A stretch of DNA of 45,255 nucleotides from Akkermansia muciniphila. Lineage in GTDB: Bacteria > Verrucomicrobiota > Verrucomicrobiia > Verrucomicrobiales > Akkermansiaceae. Shown here in pieces: positions 33,086-41,786 of the stretch. The notes beneath the pieces are model-generated. The model did not search any database and had not been told where the DNA came from. It worked only from the letters and a program-made list of their open reading frames with translations. A program made the translations under genes and the position numbers. Every line of letters starts with the position of its first letter. Position 1 is the stretch's first letter. The stretch covers positions 1 to 45,255 of the forward strand of contig CAMDCV010000033.1 in assembly GCA_945890645.1 (NCBI GenBank). The letters are read 5' to 3'.

Positions 33086-33574
33086 TTGAAACCATTTTTT
33101 CTCCTCGCCTTCCTGCTCTCTCCCTTCGCTCACGCCGACGATAAAGCTACCGTAAACCTCGATGCTGGCGGCTACGCCTCTTCAGGCGGTTCTGGCAGGC
33201 CGAAACTGCCGGAAGTGGAGGTGTCCAAGGGCTTCGGCAGCAAGAAGAACGACATCCCAGTGGCGGAACAAATCGCCGCAATCAAGTCACACTTGGGCTA
33301 TCTGACGCTGATGCAGAAGCATAGCATCGATCTGTCGAAAGAAGTCACCGCCACCTATACCGAAAAACCATTGGCAGATATCTTCAAAGAAATACTGCCA
33401 AAAGTGCCTGTGAAATTTGATGGAGCGGATGCGAAGGTAACTGTTAAAAGTTTGACCGCTAACAAAGCGCGCCTTTCCGCAGTGATCGAACATCTCGACG
33501 ATGCGGCAGGAGTCTATTTCGTGTTTTCCGAAGAAGGTATCACAGTAAAAGCAGAACCGCCTATTGTGCCGTAA
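33086..33574 (+). CDS. Small exported STN-like protein (TTG start)
   Basis: A 162-residue protein, start codon TTG at 33086, chosen because it exactly precedes a signal peptide (LKPFFLLAFLLSPFAHA, initiator Met). A Gly/Ser/Pro-rich linker follows. Residues about 90-155 (IDLSKEVTATYTEKPLADIF, VKFDGADAKVTVKSLTANK, LDDAAGVYFVFSEEGITV) resemble the secretin/TonB short N-terminal (STN, beta-alpha-beta) fold, though without the large partner domain. Alone this would be a periplasmic or surface accessory module. It lies 20 bases after the SASA gene, so they probably share a transcript. No specific role can be assigned. Confidence 0.75.
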   Translation: MKPFFLLAFLLSPFAHADDKATVNLDAGGYASSGGSGRPKLPEVEVSKGFGSKKNDIPVAEQIAAIKSHLGYLTLMQKHSIDLSKEVTATYTEKPLADIFKEILPKVPVKFDGADAKVTVKSLTANKARLSAVIEHLDDAAGVYFVFSEEGITVKAEPPIVP

Positions 33575-33654
33575 GAAGTAACTTATAGTCATTCATTCAA
33601 TCCTCGCCGAGGACAATAGTTTGAATATCCTGCTAACAGGATCGTAGCTAAATT

Positions 33655-33972
33655 ATGAGAGTTGCCAGCATTACACTGATCTGTCTCACGTCCGCGTTTC
33701 TGCTCCTTTACCCATTCGTGCTGCTTGCGAATGTGATGAGCTATGCGGGGTATGCAAACTCCGCCACTACGTCATTGGGATTATCGATCGCTATGTCGGG
33801 ATTTCTGTGGAGCTCTACTTTATATCCATTGCCGTATCTGGCCGCACTAATTGTATCAATCATCTATCTCAAAAGAAAAAACGATAAGAAAGCCCTACAG
33901 TGGCAAATTGGTTTATTGGCATACATTGGTATCATCATCGGTTTTATGATAGCATGGATGATTTTTGAGTGA
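33655..33972 (+). CDS. Hypothetical three-span membrane protein
   Basis: A 105-residue hydrophobic protein with three predicted spans: about 5-28 (ITLICLTSAFLLLYPFVLL), 42-70 (SIAMSGFLWSSTLYPLPYLAALIVSIIYL) and 83-104 (LLAYIGIIIGFMIAWMIF). A Lys-rich loop (KRKNDKKALQW) between spans 2 and 3 should be cytoplasmic. No known family is recognised, and no enzyme motif is visible. It is 80 bases after the STN-like gene on the same strand and ends near the convergent oxidoreductase gene. The coding call rests on a continuous frame with typical membrane composition. Confidence 0.6.
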   Translation: MRVASITLICLTSAFLLLYPFVLLANVMSYAGYANSATTSLGLSIAMSGFLWSSTLYPLPYLAALIVSIIYLKRKNDKKALQWQIGLLAYIGIIIGFMIAWMIFE

Positions 33973-34008
33973 GGGCCCACTTTCAAGTGAAAGCATTCTG
34001 TTAGATTT

Positions 34009-35682
34009 TCACGGCGCCAGTTTCTGCCCGCGATCTTCTAACAATTTTTTCAGTGTAGCATAATCCACATCCTGCACTGCTACTTTAGCATCGATGGCGA
34101 GACTGGCCGCGAGCCCAGCGCTTTGGCCGAGGATCATGTAGACGGGTTCCATGCGGATGGAGCCGAAGGCGATGTGACTGGCGGATAAACAGACGGGCAC
34201 TAACAAATTCGTGCACTCGGATTTTTTCGGCACGATGGATCGATACGACACCGGATAGGGCTGGGGACAGGCGTGACCGAACGCGCCTTCGTTGCGCACG
34301 GTCATGTTGCCATCGATCTCGACGGCGACACGCTGACACGGATGCGAGTCCATGTGATAGGACGCGAGACCGATCGAATCCTCGGCGATGCGTGTTGATT
34401 CGCAGTTCGCTTGCGTCATGACATAGTCGGAGAGCATGCGTCGGCCTTCGCGGACGTAGAGTTGATGCGGCCAATGACCAGTGGCTTTGAATTCCTTTGC
34501 ATCGAGGCCAAATTTGTTCACGCGCTCTTGCAGGTCCTTCGGCACTTGTGGGTCGTTAGCAAGGAAGTACATGTAACCTTGTTGGTAGGTCACGTGATCC
34601 TGAAAAATCGTTTCGCGGAGTTGATAGAGTTCTTTGAGTGGCACGACCAGTCCACGACGCGGAGACGGCAGCTTGTCGAAATTGATCGGCTCGAAAGTAC
34701 CATCGGGCCAACGGTGGCTGCCGTTCACATTGTTCGAAGAAAAACTACCAGCGTTGTTGGAGTCACCATTGCGCATTTGCACCGGGCCATCGGTCATCGG
34801 ATTGGTGGTATAGTGAAGTGTCCACTTGATGTCAGGGCTGAAATTCATGAAGCGCGCGAGTAAGTCATAGCGCTTGGGATCGTAGCTCGCAGGTTTCGGG
34901 AACGCGACCTTGTCTTCCTTGTCGCTCAAGAACATGCGGAAATTGTAGGCCTGCACGCGGTAGTCGCCTTCGCCCGGTTTTCCGGCGGGATGCGGAGAAA
35001 TGCCGGGCAATAAACCGGACTTTGGATCTTCGGGGATTTTGTAGGGACTCACGGGCAAGTCGCAAAACTGATAGACGCCTTTCCACGAAACCGTCTGCCA
35101 CTGACCACCGAGCGTTTCGCCGTACGTGGTAGAGGGCTCGCGTCCTACGTGATACGAAACATTTGCCGCGGCGAAGAGATCGCCTTCGTAAGTGGAATCG
35201 ATGAACACCGCAGCGTTGATGGTCTCGCCGGTTTCCATAGTGATCGCGGAAATTTTTCCGTCCTTCATGGCGACAGATTCGAGCGGTCGTTCGCACAGCA
35301 CGGTGACCTTGGCCTCGTCTAACATGCTTCGGAATCGCGCTTCGGCTTCTGAGGGATTGAAATCCACGAGCTTGCCGAGGCTTTGATAAAATTCGAGTGC
35401 CATACCGCCGATGGATTTTTTCTTGCCGAGATCTGTTGCCGTGAGGCCGCCTGAGGTCATGCCACCGACAAAAGGATCGAACGAGAGAAGCACGACTTTT
35501 TTGCCCAGTCGTCCCGCTTGCACCGCCGCGGCGACTCCTCCGGGTGTGCCCCCGTAGACTGCGACATCGCACGTGATGGTCTGAGCCGCAGAGCGTTCGA
35601 CAGGTCGATAGTAAATCAAACCGCGCGGTTTTGCGGCGTATAGTGCCGAACTGAAGAGCAACAGAGAGAGGAAGATTTTCAT
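34009..35682 (-). CDS. Exported FAD-dependent oxidoreductase, copy 2
   Basis: 557 residues from the ATG at 35682 (MKIFLSLLLFSSALYA, a signal peptide); the frame stays open further upstream through an inverted repeat, but those codons are not plausible. The FAD motif is CDVAVYGGTPGGVAAAVQAG, with all three Gly positions, then GGMTSGGLTATDLG. The middle and end match copy 1 closely: LYVREGRRMLSDYVMTQAN, SYRSIVPKKSECTNLLVPVC and SIRMEPVYMILGQSAGLAAS. Copy 2 carries an insert in the centre (GSFSSNNVNGSHRWP). It is divergent from the second DUF6288 gene (326-base gap), mirroring the nearness of copy 1 to the giant DUF6288 gene. An oxidative step on a glycan is possible; no substrate is known. Confidence 0.9.
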   Translation of the reverse strand: MKIFLSLLLFSSALYAAKPRGLIYYRPVERSAAQTITCDVAVYGGTPGGVAAAVQAGRLGKKVVLLSFDPFVGGMTSGGLTATDLGKKKSIGGMALEFYQSLGKLVDFNPSEAEARFRSMLDEAKVTVLCERPLESVAMKDGKISAITMETGETINAAVFIDSTYEGDLFAAANVSYHVGREPSTTYGETLGGQWQTVSWKGVYQFCDLPVSPYKIPEDPKSGLLPGISPHPAGKPGEGDYRVQAYNFRMFLSDKEDKVAFPKPASYDPKRYDLLARFMNFSPDIKWTLHYTTNPMTDGPVQMRNGDSNNAGSFSSNNVNGSHRWPDGTFEPINFDKLPSPRRGLVVPLKELYQLRETIFQDHVTYQQGYMYFLANDPQVPKDLQERVNKFGLDAKEFKATGHWPHQLYVREGRRMLSDYVMTQANCESTRIAEDSIGLASYHMDSHPCQRVAVEIDGNMTVRNEGAFGHACPQPYPVSYRSIVPKKSECTNLLVPVCLSASHIAFGSIRMEPVYMILGQSAGLAASLAIDAKVAVQDVDYATLKKLLEDRGQKLAP

Positions 35683-35702
35683 GAGGAAAATTCTAGGGGA
35701 AA

Positions 35703-35760
35703 GAGCACAGGCGTCTCGCCTGTGACATAAAGGCAAACACAGGCGAGACGCCTGGGCTCC
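35703..35760. repeat. Inverted hairpin pair upstream of FAD oxidoreductase copy 2
   Basis: Two 17-base arms (35708-35724 and 35738-35754) are exact inverted copies, and each contains a palindrome CAGGCG-TCT-CGCCTG. At the outer foot stands GAGC (left) and, on the minus strand, GGAGC (right). It sits just upstream of the oxidoreductase ATG at 35682, so it lies in the mRNA leader or promoter and could affect expression. Confidence 0.65.
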
Positions 35761-36008
35761 TTTCCGTTTTGCAGGAAAAACTTGTGCAAATACGCCCCAG
35801 GTCCTTCTAATCTTGCAATCGACGGACTGCGTTTCACTCAGAGCGACGCTACTTTGCCCCACGCGATTCCAACATAGTGATCGACAAAAGAGGTCATCAA
35901 TGATTAAACTTTCGTAAGTTCTACCGCACACCAGACCAAATTCATCGAATTCGGAAATCGCGTAGATTCTTCCTCACCACCATTCTTCCTCCCACCAAAC
36001 GCAACCCT
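35761..36008. promoter_or_regulatory. Divergent promoter region between FAD oxidoreductase copy 2 and DUF6288 copy 2
   Basis: The rest of the 326-base divergent gap. It should hold both promoters, but no pair of -35/-10 boxes is convincing. The 17-base operator candidate of the first cluster was not found here by eye, so this pair may be controlled differently. Confidence 0.3.
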
Positions 36009-38762
36009 ATGAGCATCGGACAATTTCACTTCTCTCGCGTCCTCGGCACCTGCGCTGCTGCGATCGCATTGGCATTCACTCCCTCCGTGAGTGCGCAAAA
36101 TAAGAATGGCCCCGCAAGCCCGGGGGCCGCTTACTACACAGCTGCCACCACGCCCTTGTTCAACCCTTTCCCGAATGTCACCGACAAAAAACCGTGGCTG
36201 GTACGAAACCTCGGCACCGTCGGCATCGGCATCAATCTCGTGCAGCCAGGGATGGTCATGCAGATCAACAACGTGGAGAAAGGCTCCCCCGCAGAAGCAA
36301 CAGGCAAACTCCAAAAGGGCCAGATCATCGAGAGTATCAACGGCAAGGTGCTCAAGGAAGTCGATCCACGCGTCATCTTGGGCGACATCGTCACCGAGGC
36401 TGAAGCCAAGGATGGGAAAGTCGTTTTGAAAATCAAGGATGTCGGCGATGTGCTCGTGACAATTCCCGTGATGGGCGCCTACAGCAAAACCTGGCCCGTG
36501 AATTGTCCGAAGTCCGATAAGATTGTTCGCAATCTCGCCGACCTCATCGGGAAAGAGGCGCAGCCCAAATGGGGTTCGGTCATTTTCCTCCTTTCCACGG
36601 GCGAAGAAAAGGACCTCGAGGTGGTGAAGCGCTGGATGAAAGGTGTCAAGAACTACGCTGGGATGAATTGGGATAGAGGCTACAAGGGGCCGGGCCTCTG
36701 CGAGTATTACCTGCGCACTGGCGATCAAAGCGTGCTGCCGGAAATCAAGCAGATGACCGAGGAGCTCAAAAAACATATGTACAGTGGCGGTTGGAGCGGT
36801 CGTGGTGCGCCAGCGGCCTTCACCTATTCCGTTGGCACCGGACAAGTCCATGCCTCTGGCGTGAACTGCATGAGTTTCCTGCTGATGGCCAAGCTCTGCG
36901 GCGTGGAGGTAGACCAATACATGTTCGATGAAGCCTTCTCGCAGTTCTATCGCTTCGCGGGGCACGGCAACGTCGCTTATGGCAACACACTGCCTGAGGG
37001 CGGTTTTCGCGACAATGGCAAAACCAGCAGCCTCGCCTACGGTTTAGGAGCAGCGGCGATGATCGCGCCAGAGGGCGAAAAATCGGTGTTCGCCAAAGCC
37101 CGTGACAATTCCGCTATGAAAGCCTTCTACGCCACGAACTGGTTCCACGCCGCCCACACCGGCGGGGGTATGGGCGAAATCTGGCACCATTCCGCCATCA
37201 GCCAGATGCGGGAGAAGCGGCCCACAGCCTACCGTTCCTATCTCGACACCCGCCGTTGGGTGATGGATCTTTCCCGCCGTTTCGATGGCAGCATCGGCAT
37301 CGCCGGGATGGATGACCGCTACGACCGCTCCACCACCGAGGATAACATGGATTGGGGCACCTTTTTTGCGCTGACTTACACGTATCACCGCAAGCAACTG
37401 CAACTTTTCGGCGCACCTCGCAGCAAATGGGCCAAGAGCATGCCATTGCCGCGCCCCTGGGGGAACGAAGCGGACGATGTCTTCCACTCCATCGAGCCAA
37501 TCCCCGGCGGCCCACTCACTCTGGAGGATCTCAATCGAGAACGAGTCGAAACGGATGCCTCCGCGGCTGTCATCGCAAAGCTCACCGATCCGAACCTGAC
37601 CGATGAAACGCTTCTCAAATACATCCAGCACCCCGAATACGACCTGCGCAGCATGGCCATGGATCAGGTAGTCAGACGCGGCAAGGTGAATATGGTCACT
37701 CTGCTTTTGAAGTCCGAAGATGCACGCCTGCGACAGGCGGGGCTTTTGGCTCTCACCGGCATGTTCAAGGGCAGCGCTATTCCGCCCGACAAAGTGACGC
37801 CGGAAATGTATAGTCTTGTTGGCAGGATGATCGACAACCCCTCCGAATCTTGGTGGGTTGCGCTTCATGCCATCGATGCACTGGCCCGCGCGACACCAGA
37901 CGTGATTAGCAAACACCGCGACCGCTTGCTTGAATTTCTCAAATACGACTGCACTTGGCTGCAAACTGCCGCCGTGTGCACCCTTGCGAAAATCTCCACC
38001 GATCCCGCACATTACAAATTGGTTCTCCCAGCGATCATTGATCAATCCGCCTCCTTCCGAGTGGACTCCGCTTCTTCTCGGAGCTCTATCGCCATAGCCA
38101 ATGCGATGAAAACGGCCAGTCCCGAGGTGACAGCTTTCGCCACTCCACTGCTGAAAAAGACCTACGCAGCCCTCCCCGATGAGCTCAGGGAACCAAACAC
38201 CAACGCCCTCATGAGCAGTGGTGCTAGGGTGATCCGTACACGCGTCGGAGACATTCTGCGAGGAGTGCCGGGCGGAGAAGAATACGTGCGTCACCTGCCG
38301 AGAACGACCCTAGCCTCCCACATCAGCGGCAAGGATTCCGACATGTATGCCTACAACGGTACATTCACTGCGAACCCTGCCGTCATCGGCACCTGGGCCT
38401 GGGCGGTGTATCCCCAGCCGAACAACCCATCGGAAATCGATGCCCGCATCGCCGCGTTCATGAAGGCCAATGGTGGCAAAGGTCCTGCAAAAATCGACAA
38501 CCCCAAGGACACCATCCAACTGCTCGATGGTGGAAAAATCGCAAAATCAAAATTCTTCGGCGGTTATTTTTGGTCGGGCAACATGCTCGTCGGCGTCAAT
38601 GACGATCAAGCCCTCAAAATGGAGGTTCGGAACGTCGGCGGTCGTGATTTCCTGATCATCGAACGCGGTGGATTCAACGCCGTTCCTGACACCGAAGAGG
38701 CCGCCACTGCTGCAGTTCCCAAAGACTGGCATTGCGGCTATCACGTCTACGTGAGGCAGTAA
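36009..38762 (+). CDS. Exported DUF6288-type protein with PDZ and HEAT-like repeats
   Basis: A 917-residue protein with a signal peptide (FSRVLGTCAAAIALAFTPSVSA-Q). A PDZ-like domain lies at about 70-155 (MQINNVEKGSPAEATGKLQK, GQIIESINGKVL). The DUF6288 body follows the conserved VMGAYSKTWPVNCPKS: GLCEYYLRTGDQSVLPEI, ASGVNCMSFLLMAKLCGV, NGKTSSLAYGLGAAAMIAP, TRRWVMDLSRRFDGSIGI. This is probably an alpha/alpha-barrel. HEAT-like repeats occupy about 535-735 (HPEYDLRSMAMDQVVRRGK). The C-terminus (FFGGYFWSGNMLVGVND) is a beta domain not seen in the giant paralogue, which instead carries Ig-like modules. The start ATG fits the signal peptide. Family function is unknown; conserved Cys, His and Asp in the body could form an active site. 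Confidence 0.88.
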   Translation: MSIGQFHFSRVLGTCAAAIALAFTPSVSAQNKNGPASPGAAYYTAATTPLFNPFPNVTDKKPWLVRNLGTVGIGINLVQPGMVMQINNVEKGSPAEATGKLQKGQIIESINGKVLKEVDPRVILGDIVTEAEAKDGKVVLKIKDVGDVLVTIPVMGAYSKTWPVNCPKSDKIVRNLADLIGKEAQPKWGSVIFLLSTGEEKDLEVVKRWMKGVKNYAGMNWDRGYKGPGLCEYYLRTGDQSVLPEIKQMTEELKKHMYSGGWSGRGAPAAFTYSVGTGQVHASGVNCMSFLLMAKLCGVEVDQYMFDEAFSQFYRFAGHGNVAYGNTLPEGGFRDNGKTSSLAYGLGAAAMIAPEGEKSVFAKARDNSAMKAFYATNWFHAAHTGGGMGEIWHHSAISQMREKRPTAYRSYLDTRRWVMDLSRRFDGSIGIAGMDDRYDRSTTEDNMDWGTFFALTYTYHRKQLQLFGAPRSKWAKSMPLPRPWGNEADDVFHSIEPIPGGPLTLEDLNRERVETDASAAVIAKLTDPNLTDETLLKYIQHPEYDLRSMAMDQVVRRGKVNMVTLLLKSEDARLRQAGLLALTGMFKGSAIPPDKVTPEMYSLVGRMIDNPSESWWVALHAIDALARATPDVISKHRDRLLEFLKYDCTWLQTAAVCTLAKISTDPAHYKLVLPAIIDQSASFRVDSASSRSSIAIANAMKTASPEVTAFATPLLKKTYAALPDELREPNTNALMSSGARVIRTRVGDILRGVPGGEEYVRHLPRTTLASHISGKDSDMYAYNGTFTANPAVIGTWAWAVYPQPNNPSEIDARIAAFMKANGGKGPAKIDNPKDTIQLLDGGKIAKSKFFGGYFWSGNMLVGVNDDQALKMEVRNVGGRDFLIIERGGFNAVPDTEEAATAAVPKDWHCGYHVYVRQ

Positions 38763-38839
38763 CGTGGCGGCGCTTTCCAAGCGCCATGCCAAATTCTAAC
38801 AAAAAGTGAGGGGCTCGGCGCTTGAAAAGCGCCGCCACG
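38763..38839. repeat. Inverted hairpin pair between convergent genes
   Basis: Two 23-base arms (38763-38785 and 38817-38839) are inverted copies matching at 22 of 23 bases. Each holds its own palindrome (GGCGCTT-TCC-AAGCGCC) with GTGGC at the outer foot. It fills the whole gap between the DUF6288 stop and the stop of the minus-strand gene, and may act as a two-way terminator as well as being a repeat. Confidence 0.7.
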
Positions 38840-38840
38840 A

Positions 38841-41534
38841 CTACTTCATCCAATGTTCAAGAAACCTCTCCCAGCTTTCCTGCCACTGCTTTTCCTCGCC
38901 CTCCACACGCGCTATCCACCCTCGATGAAATGCCGCACCAGCACTCGGCAGCGCACGACTCGAAACACTCCGCGATGCCAATAACGGATCGGACGCAGGC
39001 GGCGTGTGAGTTTGAATTTTGTCGACCAAGTCCGCAAACTTCGCGCCGACAAAATGCGGCTTGCCTTGTTCTTTTTTGCGATGGAGTGAGCGCGGCGTGC
39101 CGAATTCGATGATTGGCCTATCGTCGGTATTGAGCGGATACTCCGCAAATAAATCCGCGGCCAACGTGAGATTACCGCAGTAAAACAATAAGATGGTTTG
39201 TCGATTGATCGGCAACATCAGCTCTTGCATGTTGAGATGGCTGGCACCAGCCACGGCGTACTGCTTGTCGCGTTCCACATCGAGCGTGCACGCCGGCACG
39301 GGGCTTTGACTTTGATGACCGACCAGTGCCACCATTTCCGCACCAGGTTGGAAGTTGCCGCGCCACAAACTCACTTGCGGGAAAACGGAAAGCATAGTGT
39401 GAGCGATGATGCCAAACTCTTGTTCACTGACCTGATAGAGCGGCAGCCATTGCACAAAAACGCCATCTGTTTTGAGACGGCTTTTGACTTGTTGAAAATG
39501 CTCTCGACTGTAGAGATCGCCGGTGCCGCGCCCATAGGGCAGGAACAGGTCGGCGTTGATCATCGCATACTCATCGCGCGTGCCCATCAAGTGATTGCGT
39601 CCATCTTCGATCAAGACCTTGGCCCGCGGATCAGTATAGAGCCCGTTCGTGAGATCCGGTTGACCCGTGCCGCCGGCAAAGTATTTTTTCGAGGCCGCAG
39701 CGACGCTGGGCGATAATTCGGACACCACTACCTTCTCGATGTTTTTAAAATCATTTTTGTCGAGCGCTTCGCCCGCAGTGATGCCCGTTCCCATGCCCAA
39801 AAAGAACACGCTGTCGGTGGCAGGAAATGCTAACAAGGGGATGCGCGCCTGAAACATTTGCAGCGGGTAGGCTTCGGCGGATCCAAGGCCGTAATTCGAG
39901 TTGATTTTGATCGCAAGGTTGTCGCGGCTATTTTTGACCACCGTCACTGTGCAATCGCTGGCCTCCCATTTTTCGACAATGGTTTCGGCTTGTCCGTCGG
40001 CATTCTTGAGCGAAGTGGTGGGTAGCTTGGTCGGGTTCAGCAAGGTCAATGTCAATAAGATCATCGTGAGTGCACCCGCTTTCGCCGCGCGATTGATCCG
40101 ACTTTTCGCGGTGGGTGTGAACAAAGCAACTAGCAAATACGAGAGCGCGATCACTTGGATCGAACGCCACATCCCGAGCCATTGGAGCAGCAAAAATCCG
40201 CAGACCAGTGACCCGAGGATCGCGCCGATCGTGTTGAGCGCCGAAAGTCGACCGATGCTTTTTCCGGCATGATCGGCGAAGGGCTGCTCGCCTTTCATGA
40301 GGAAAGGAAAAACCGCGCCTAACAACAAACAAGCAGGACCAATCGATAAAAAACCGGTGCCGAAGAGTCGCACGACATACGCGCCGAAGGCCGTATCGGT
40401 GGGCAGCATGCGCAGGTGATCGGTGAGCAAGAGAAAGAGGAAAGGCGAGAAGCAGAGCGACGCGCCGCCGAGCGAAGTCAGCAGCAAGAACGATTGCGAG
40501 GCAGGAATTTTTCCACCTGCTAACTTCGAGGCCAACCAGGCACCGAGCGCGAGACAGACCAACACGATGATCAACACCGACGAAAAACTATAGACCGAGT
40601 TCTCATGGACTTGCGCGAACATGCGCGTCCACAGCACTTCCAAAGCGAGCAGATTGAAGCCCGAGAGAAATGCCAAGACACCGATCTGTCGACGCGACAT
40701 CTTGGTGGCGTCAGGCGCGATGGTGGACTTTTTCGAAGCTTTGGCGGCGGAGCGAGAAGGCGGAGCCATTGTCGCGGCGACGTCGAGCTCTTCCACGTCG
40801 GTCGTCTTTTTCGATAGAGTGAACGCCAAGGCTGCCGCCACGAGGGAAATTCCCATCGCGACGATACACGTGACACGAAACCCCAGTTGCCCGATCAACA
40901 CAAACGCCGTCGCAAAAGCCCCGCAGGCCGCGCCGATCGTATTGACGGCATAGATGCGAGCGGCGGTCGTGCCGAACTCCGTTTGTCGACGAATCAGAGC
41001 CTGCCCGAGAATTGGGATCGTTCCACCCATCAAAAAGGCCGGCGGAAACACCATCAGCAAGGTCCACAACATCTTAAATGCGATCAGCCCGAAGCCCGAT
41101 CCCTCTTGTCCGTACAGCAGCGGATAGACCGCTTGGCACAGCGCCGGCGAGGCCAAGACTGCAGCCCCCGACAGGGCGATGCCCAGTTCTAGCCAAGCGT
41201 AGGAACGCAACGGTTTGGTGAGGCCTTCGCTGCGTCGACCCCAAAACCAACTGCCCCCCGCGATCCCGGCAAAAAACACCGCCAAGGTCAGCGCCGCCGC
41301 ATGAGAGGTATTCCCAAAAAACAGCCCCAACTGTCGCATCCAAAGAATCTGATAGATCAAACAAGCAAAGCCCGAGAGAAATACCATGCCTTGCAAGAGA
41401 AAGCCGTGAGTTCCGCGCAACATCGCGCCCAGCTCGCTCGGGTTGTCGGCGTTGTTGTGAGTCGTGACCTCCGTAGGAGTCGCCTGCGACGCAGACTTCG
41501 GCTTCAAGGGAGTGGCGGGACGAGGTCGCTTCAT
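38841..41534 (-). CDS. Fused MFS-like membrane/spermidine synthase-like protein
   Basis: About 897 residues from the ATG at 41534; an in-frame GTG six codons upstream is possible. A basic, Pro-rich N-terminus (MKRPRPATPLKPK) precedes many membrane spans (about 45-505: FLLQGMVFLSGFACLIYQIL, ALTLAVFFAGIAGGSWFWG). The C-terminal part (about 530-740) is a spermidine synthase-like Rossmann domain: FFLGMGTGITAGEAL (AdoMet-binding glycine motif), VVVSELSPSVAAASKKYF, DPRAKVLIEDGRNHL, MINADLFLPYGRGTGDLYS. This is the fused MFS/spermidine synthase family widespread in PVC and delta-proteobacteria; real polyamine synthesis has mostly not been shown. A C-terminal helical extension (HTPPASDPLLASRSV) follows. 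Its neighbours give no functional hint. Confidence 0.88.
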   Translation of the reverse strand: MKRPRPATPLKPKSASQATPTEVTTHNNADNPSELGAMLRGTHGFLLQGMVFLSGFACLIYQILWMRQLGLFFGNTSHAAALTLAVFFAGIAGGSWFWGRRSEGLTKPLRSYAWLELGIALSGAAVLASPALCQAVYPLLYGQEGSGFGLIAFKMLWTLLMVFPPAFLMGGTIPILGQALIRRQTEFGTTAARIYAVNTIGAACGAFATAFVLIGQLGFRVTCIVAMGISLVAAALAFTLSKKTTDVEELDVAATMAPPSRSAAKASKKSTIAPDATKMSRRQIGVLAFLSGFNLLALEVLWTRMFAQVHENSVYSFSSVLIIVLVCLALGAWLASKLAGGKIPASQSFLLLTSLGGASLCFSPFLFLLLTDHLRMLPTDTAFGAYVVRLFGTGFLSIGPACLLLGAVFPFLMKGEQPFADHAGKSIGRLSALNTIGAILGSLVCGFLLLQWLGMWRSIQVIALSYLLVALFTPTAKSRINRAAKAGALTMILLTLTLLNPTKLPTTSLKNADGQAETIVEKWEASDCTVTVVKNSRDNLAIKINSNYGLGSAEAYPLQMFQARIPLLAFPATDSVFFLGMGTGITAGEALDKNDFKNIEKVVVSELSPSVAAASKKYFAGGTGQPDLTNGLYTDPRAKVLIEDGRNHLMGTRDEYAMINADLFLPYGRGTGDLYSREHFQQVKSRLKTDGVFVQWLPLYQVSEQEFGIIAHTMLSVFPQVSLWRGNFQPGAEMVALVGHQSQSPVPACTLDVERDKQYAVAGASHLNMQELMLPINRQTILLFYCGNLTLAADLFAEYPLNTDDRPIIEFGTPRSLHRKKEQGKPHFVGAKFADLVDKIQTHTPPASDPLLASRSVSSRALPSAGAAFHRGWIARVEGEEKQWQESWERFLEHWMK

Positions 41535-41584
41535 GCAAGCCCGAATATCCACACTGCCCGCCCAACGCGCCAGCCTTTTTCTAA

Positions 41585-41713
41585 GGAGAAGGGGATTGCA
41601 TCCCCTTTTGCATCAACCCAAGAATCTTATGAACCAGCGTTGAAGAGATTAAATCATTTTGCATGATGGAAAAGTTGCTAGGCCATCACTAAGGGGATGC
41701 AATCCCCTTCTCC
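41585..41713. repeat. MITE/REP-doublet-like element, copy A
   Basis: A 129-base element with perfect 23-base terminal inverted repeats (41585-41607 and 41691-41713), each starting GGAG and containing the palindrome AAGGGGA-TTGCA-TCCCCTT. The inside shares long stretches with copy B (AACCCAAGAATCTTA, GGCCATC), in the same orientation. It lies 73 bases from the 3' end of the cytochrome c fusion gene. No coding frame is inside. Confidence 0.85.
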
Positions 41714-41786
41714 TATTTCAAACGCACCGGATGTGGCAATTGTTTGCAAAGTGTCTGACGCTGTCGAATCACTCTCTCGCCCCACA

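Noticed and set aside
35904-36965. A 353-codon antisense frame covering the start of the second DUF6288 gene
   Set aside because: It would run over the signal peptide and PDZ region of the real gene; the product shows no family features.
37044-38294. A 416-codon open frame antisense to the second DUF6288 gene
   Set aside because: No recognisable motif, and fully inside a well-supported gene with a homologue in the window.
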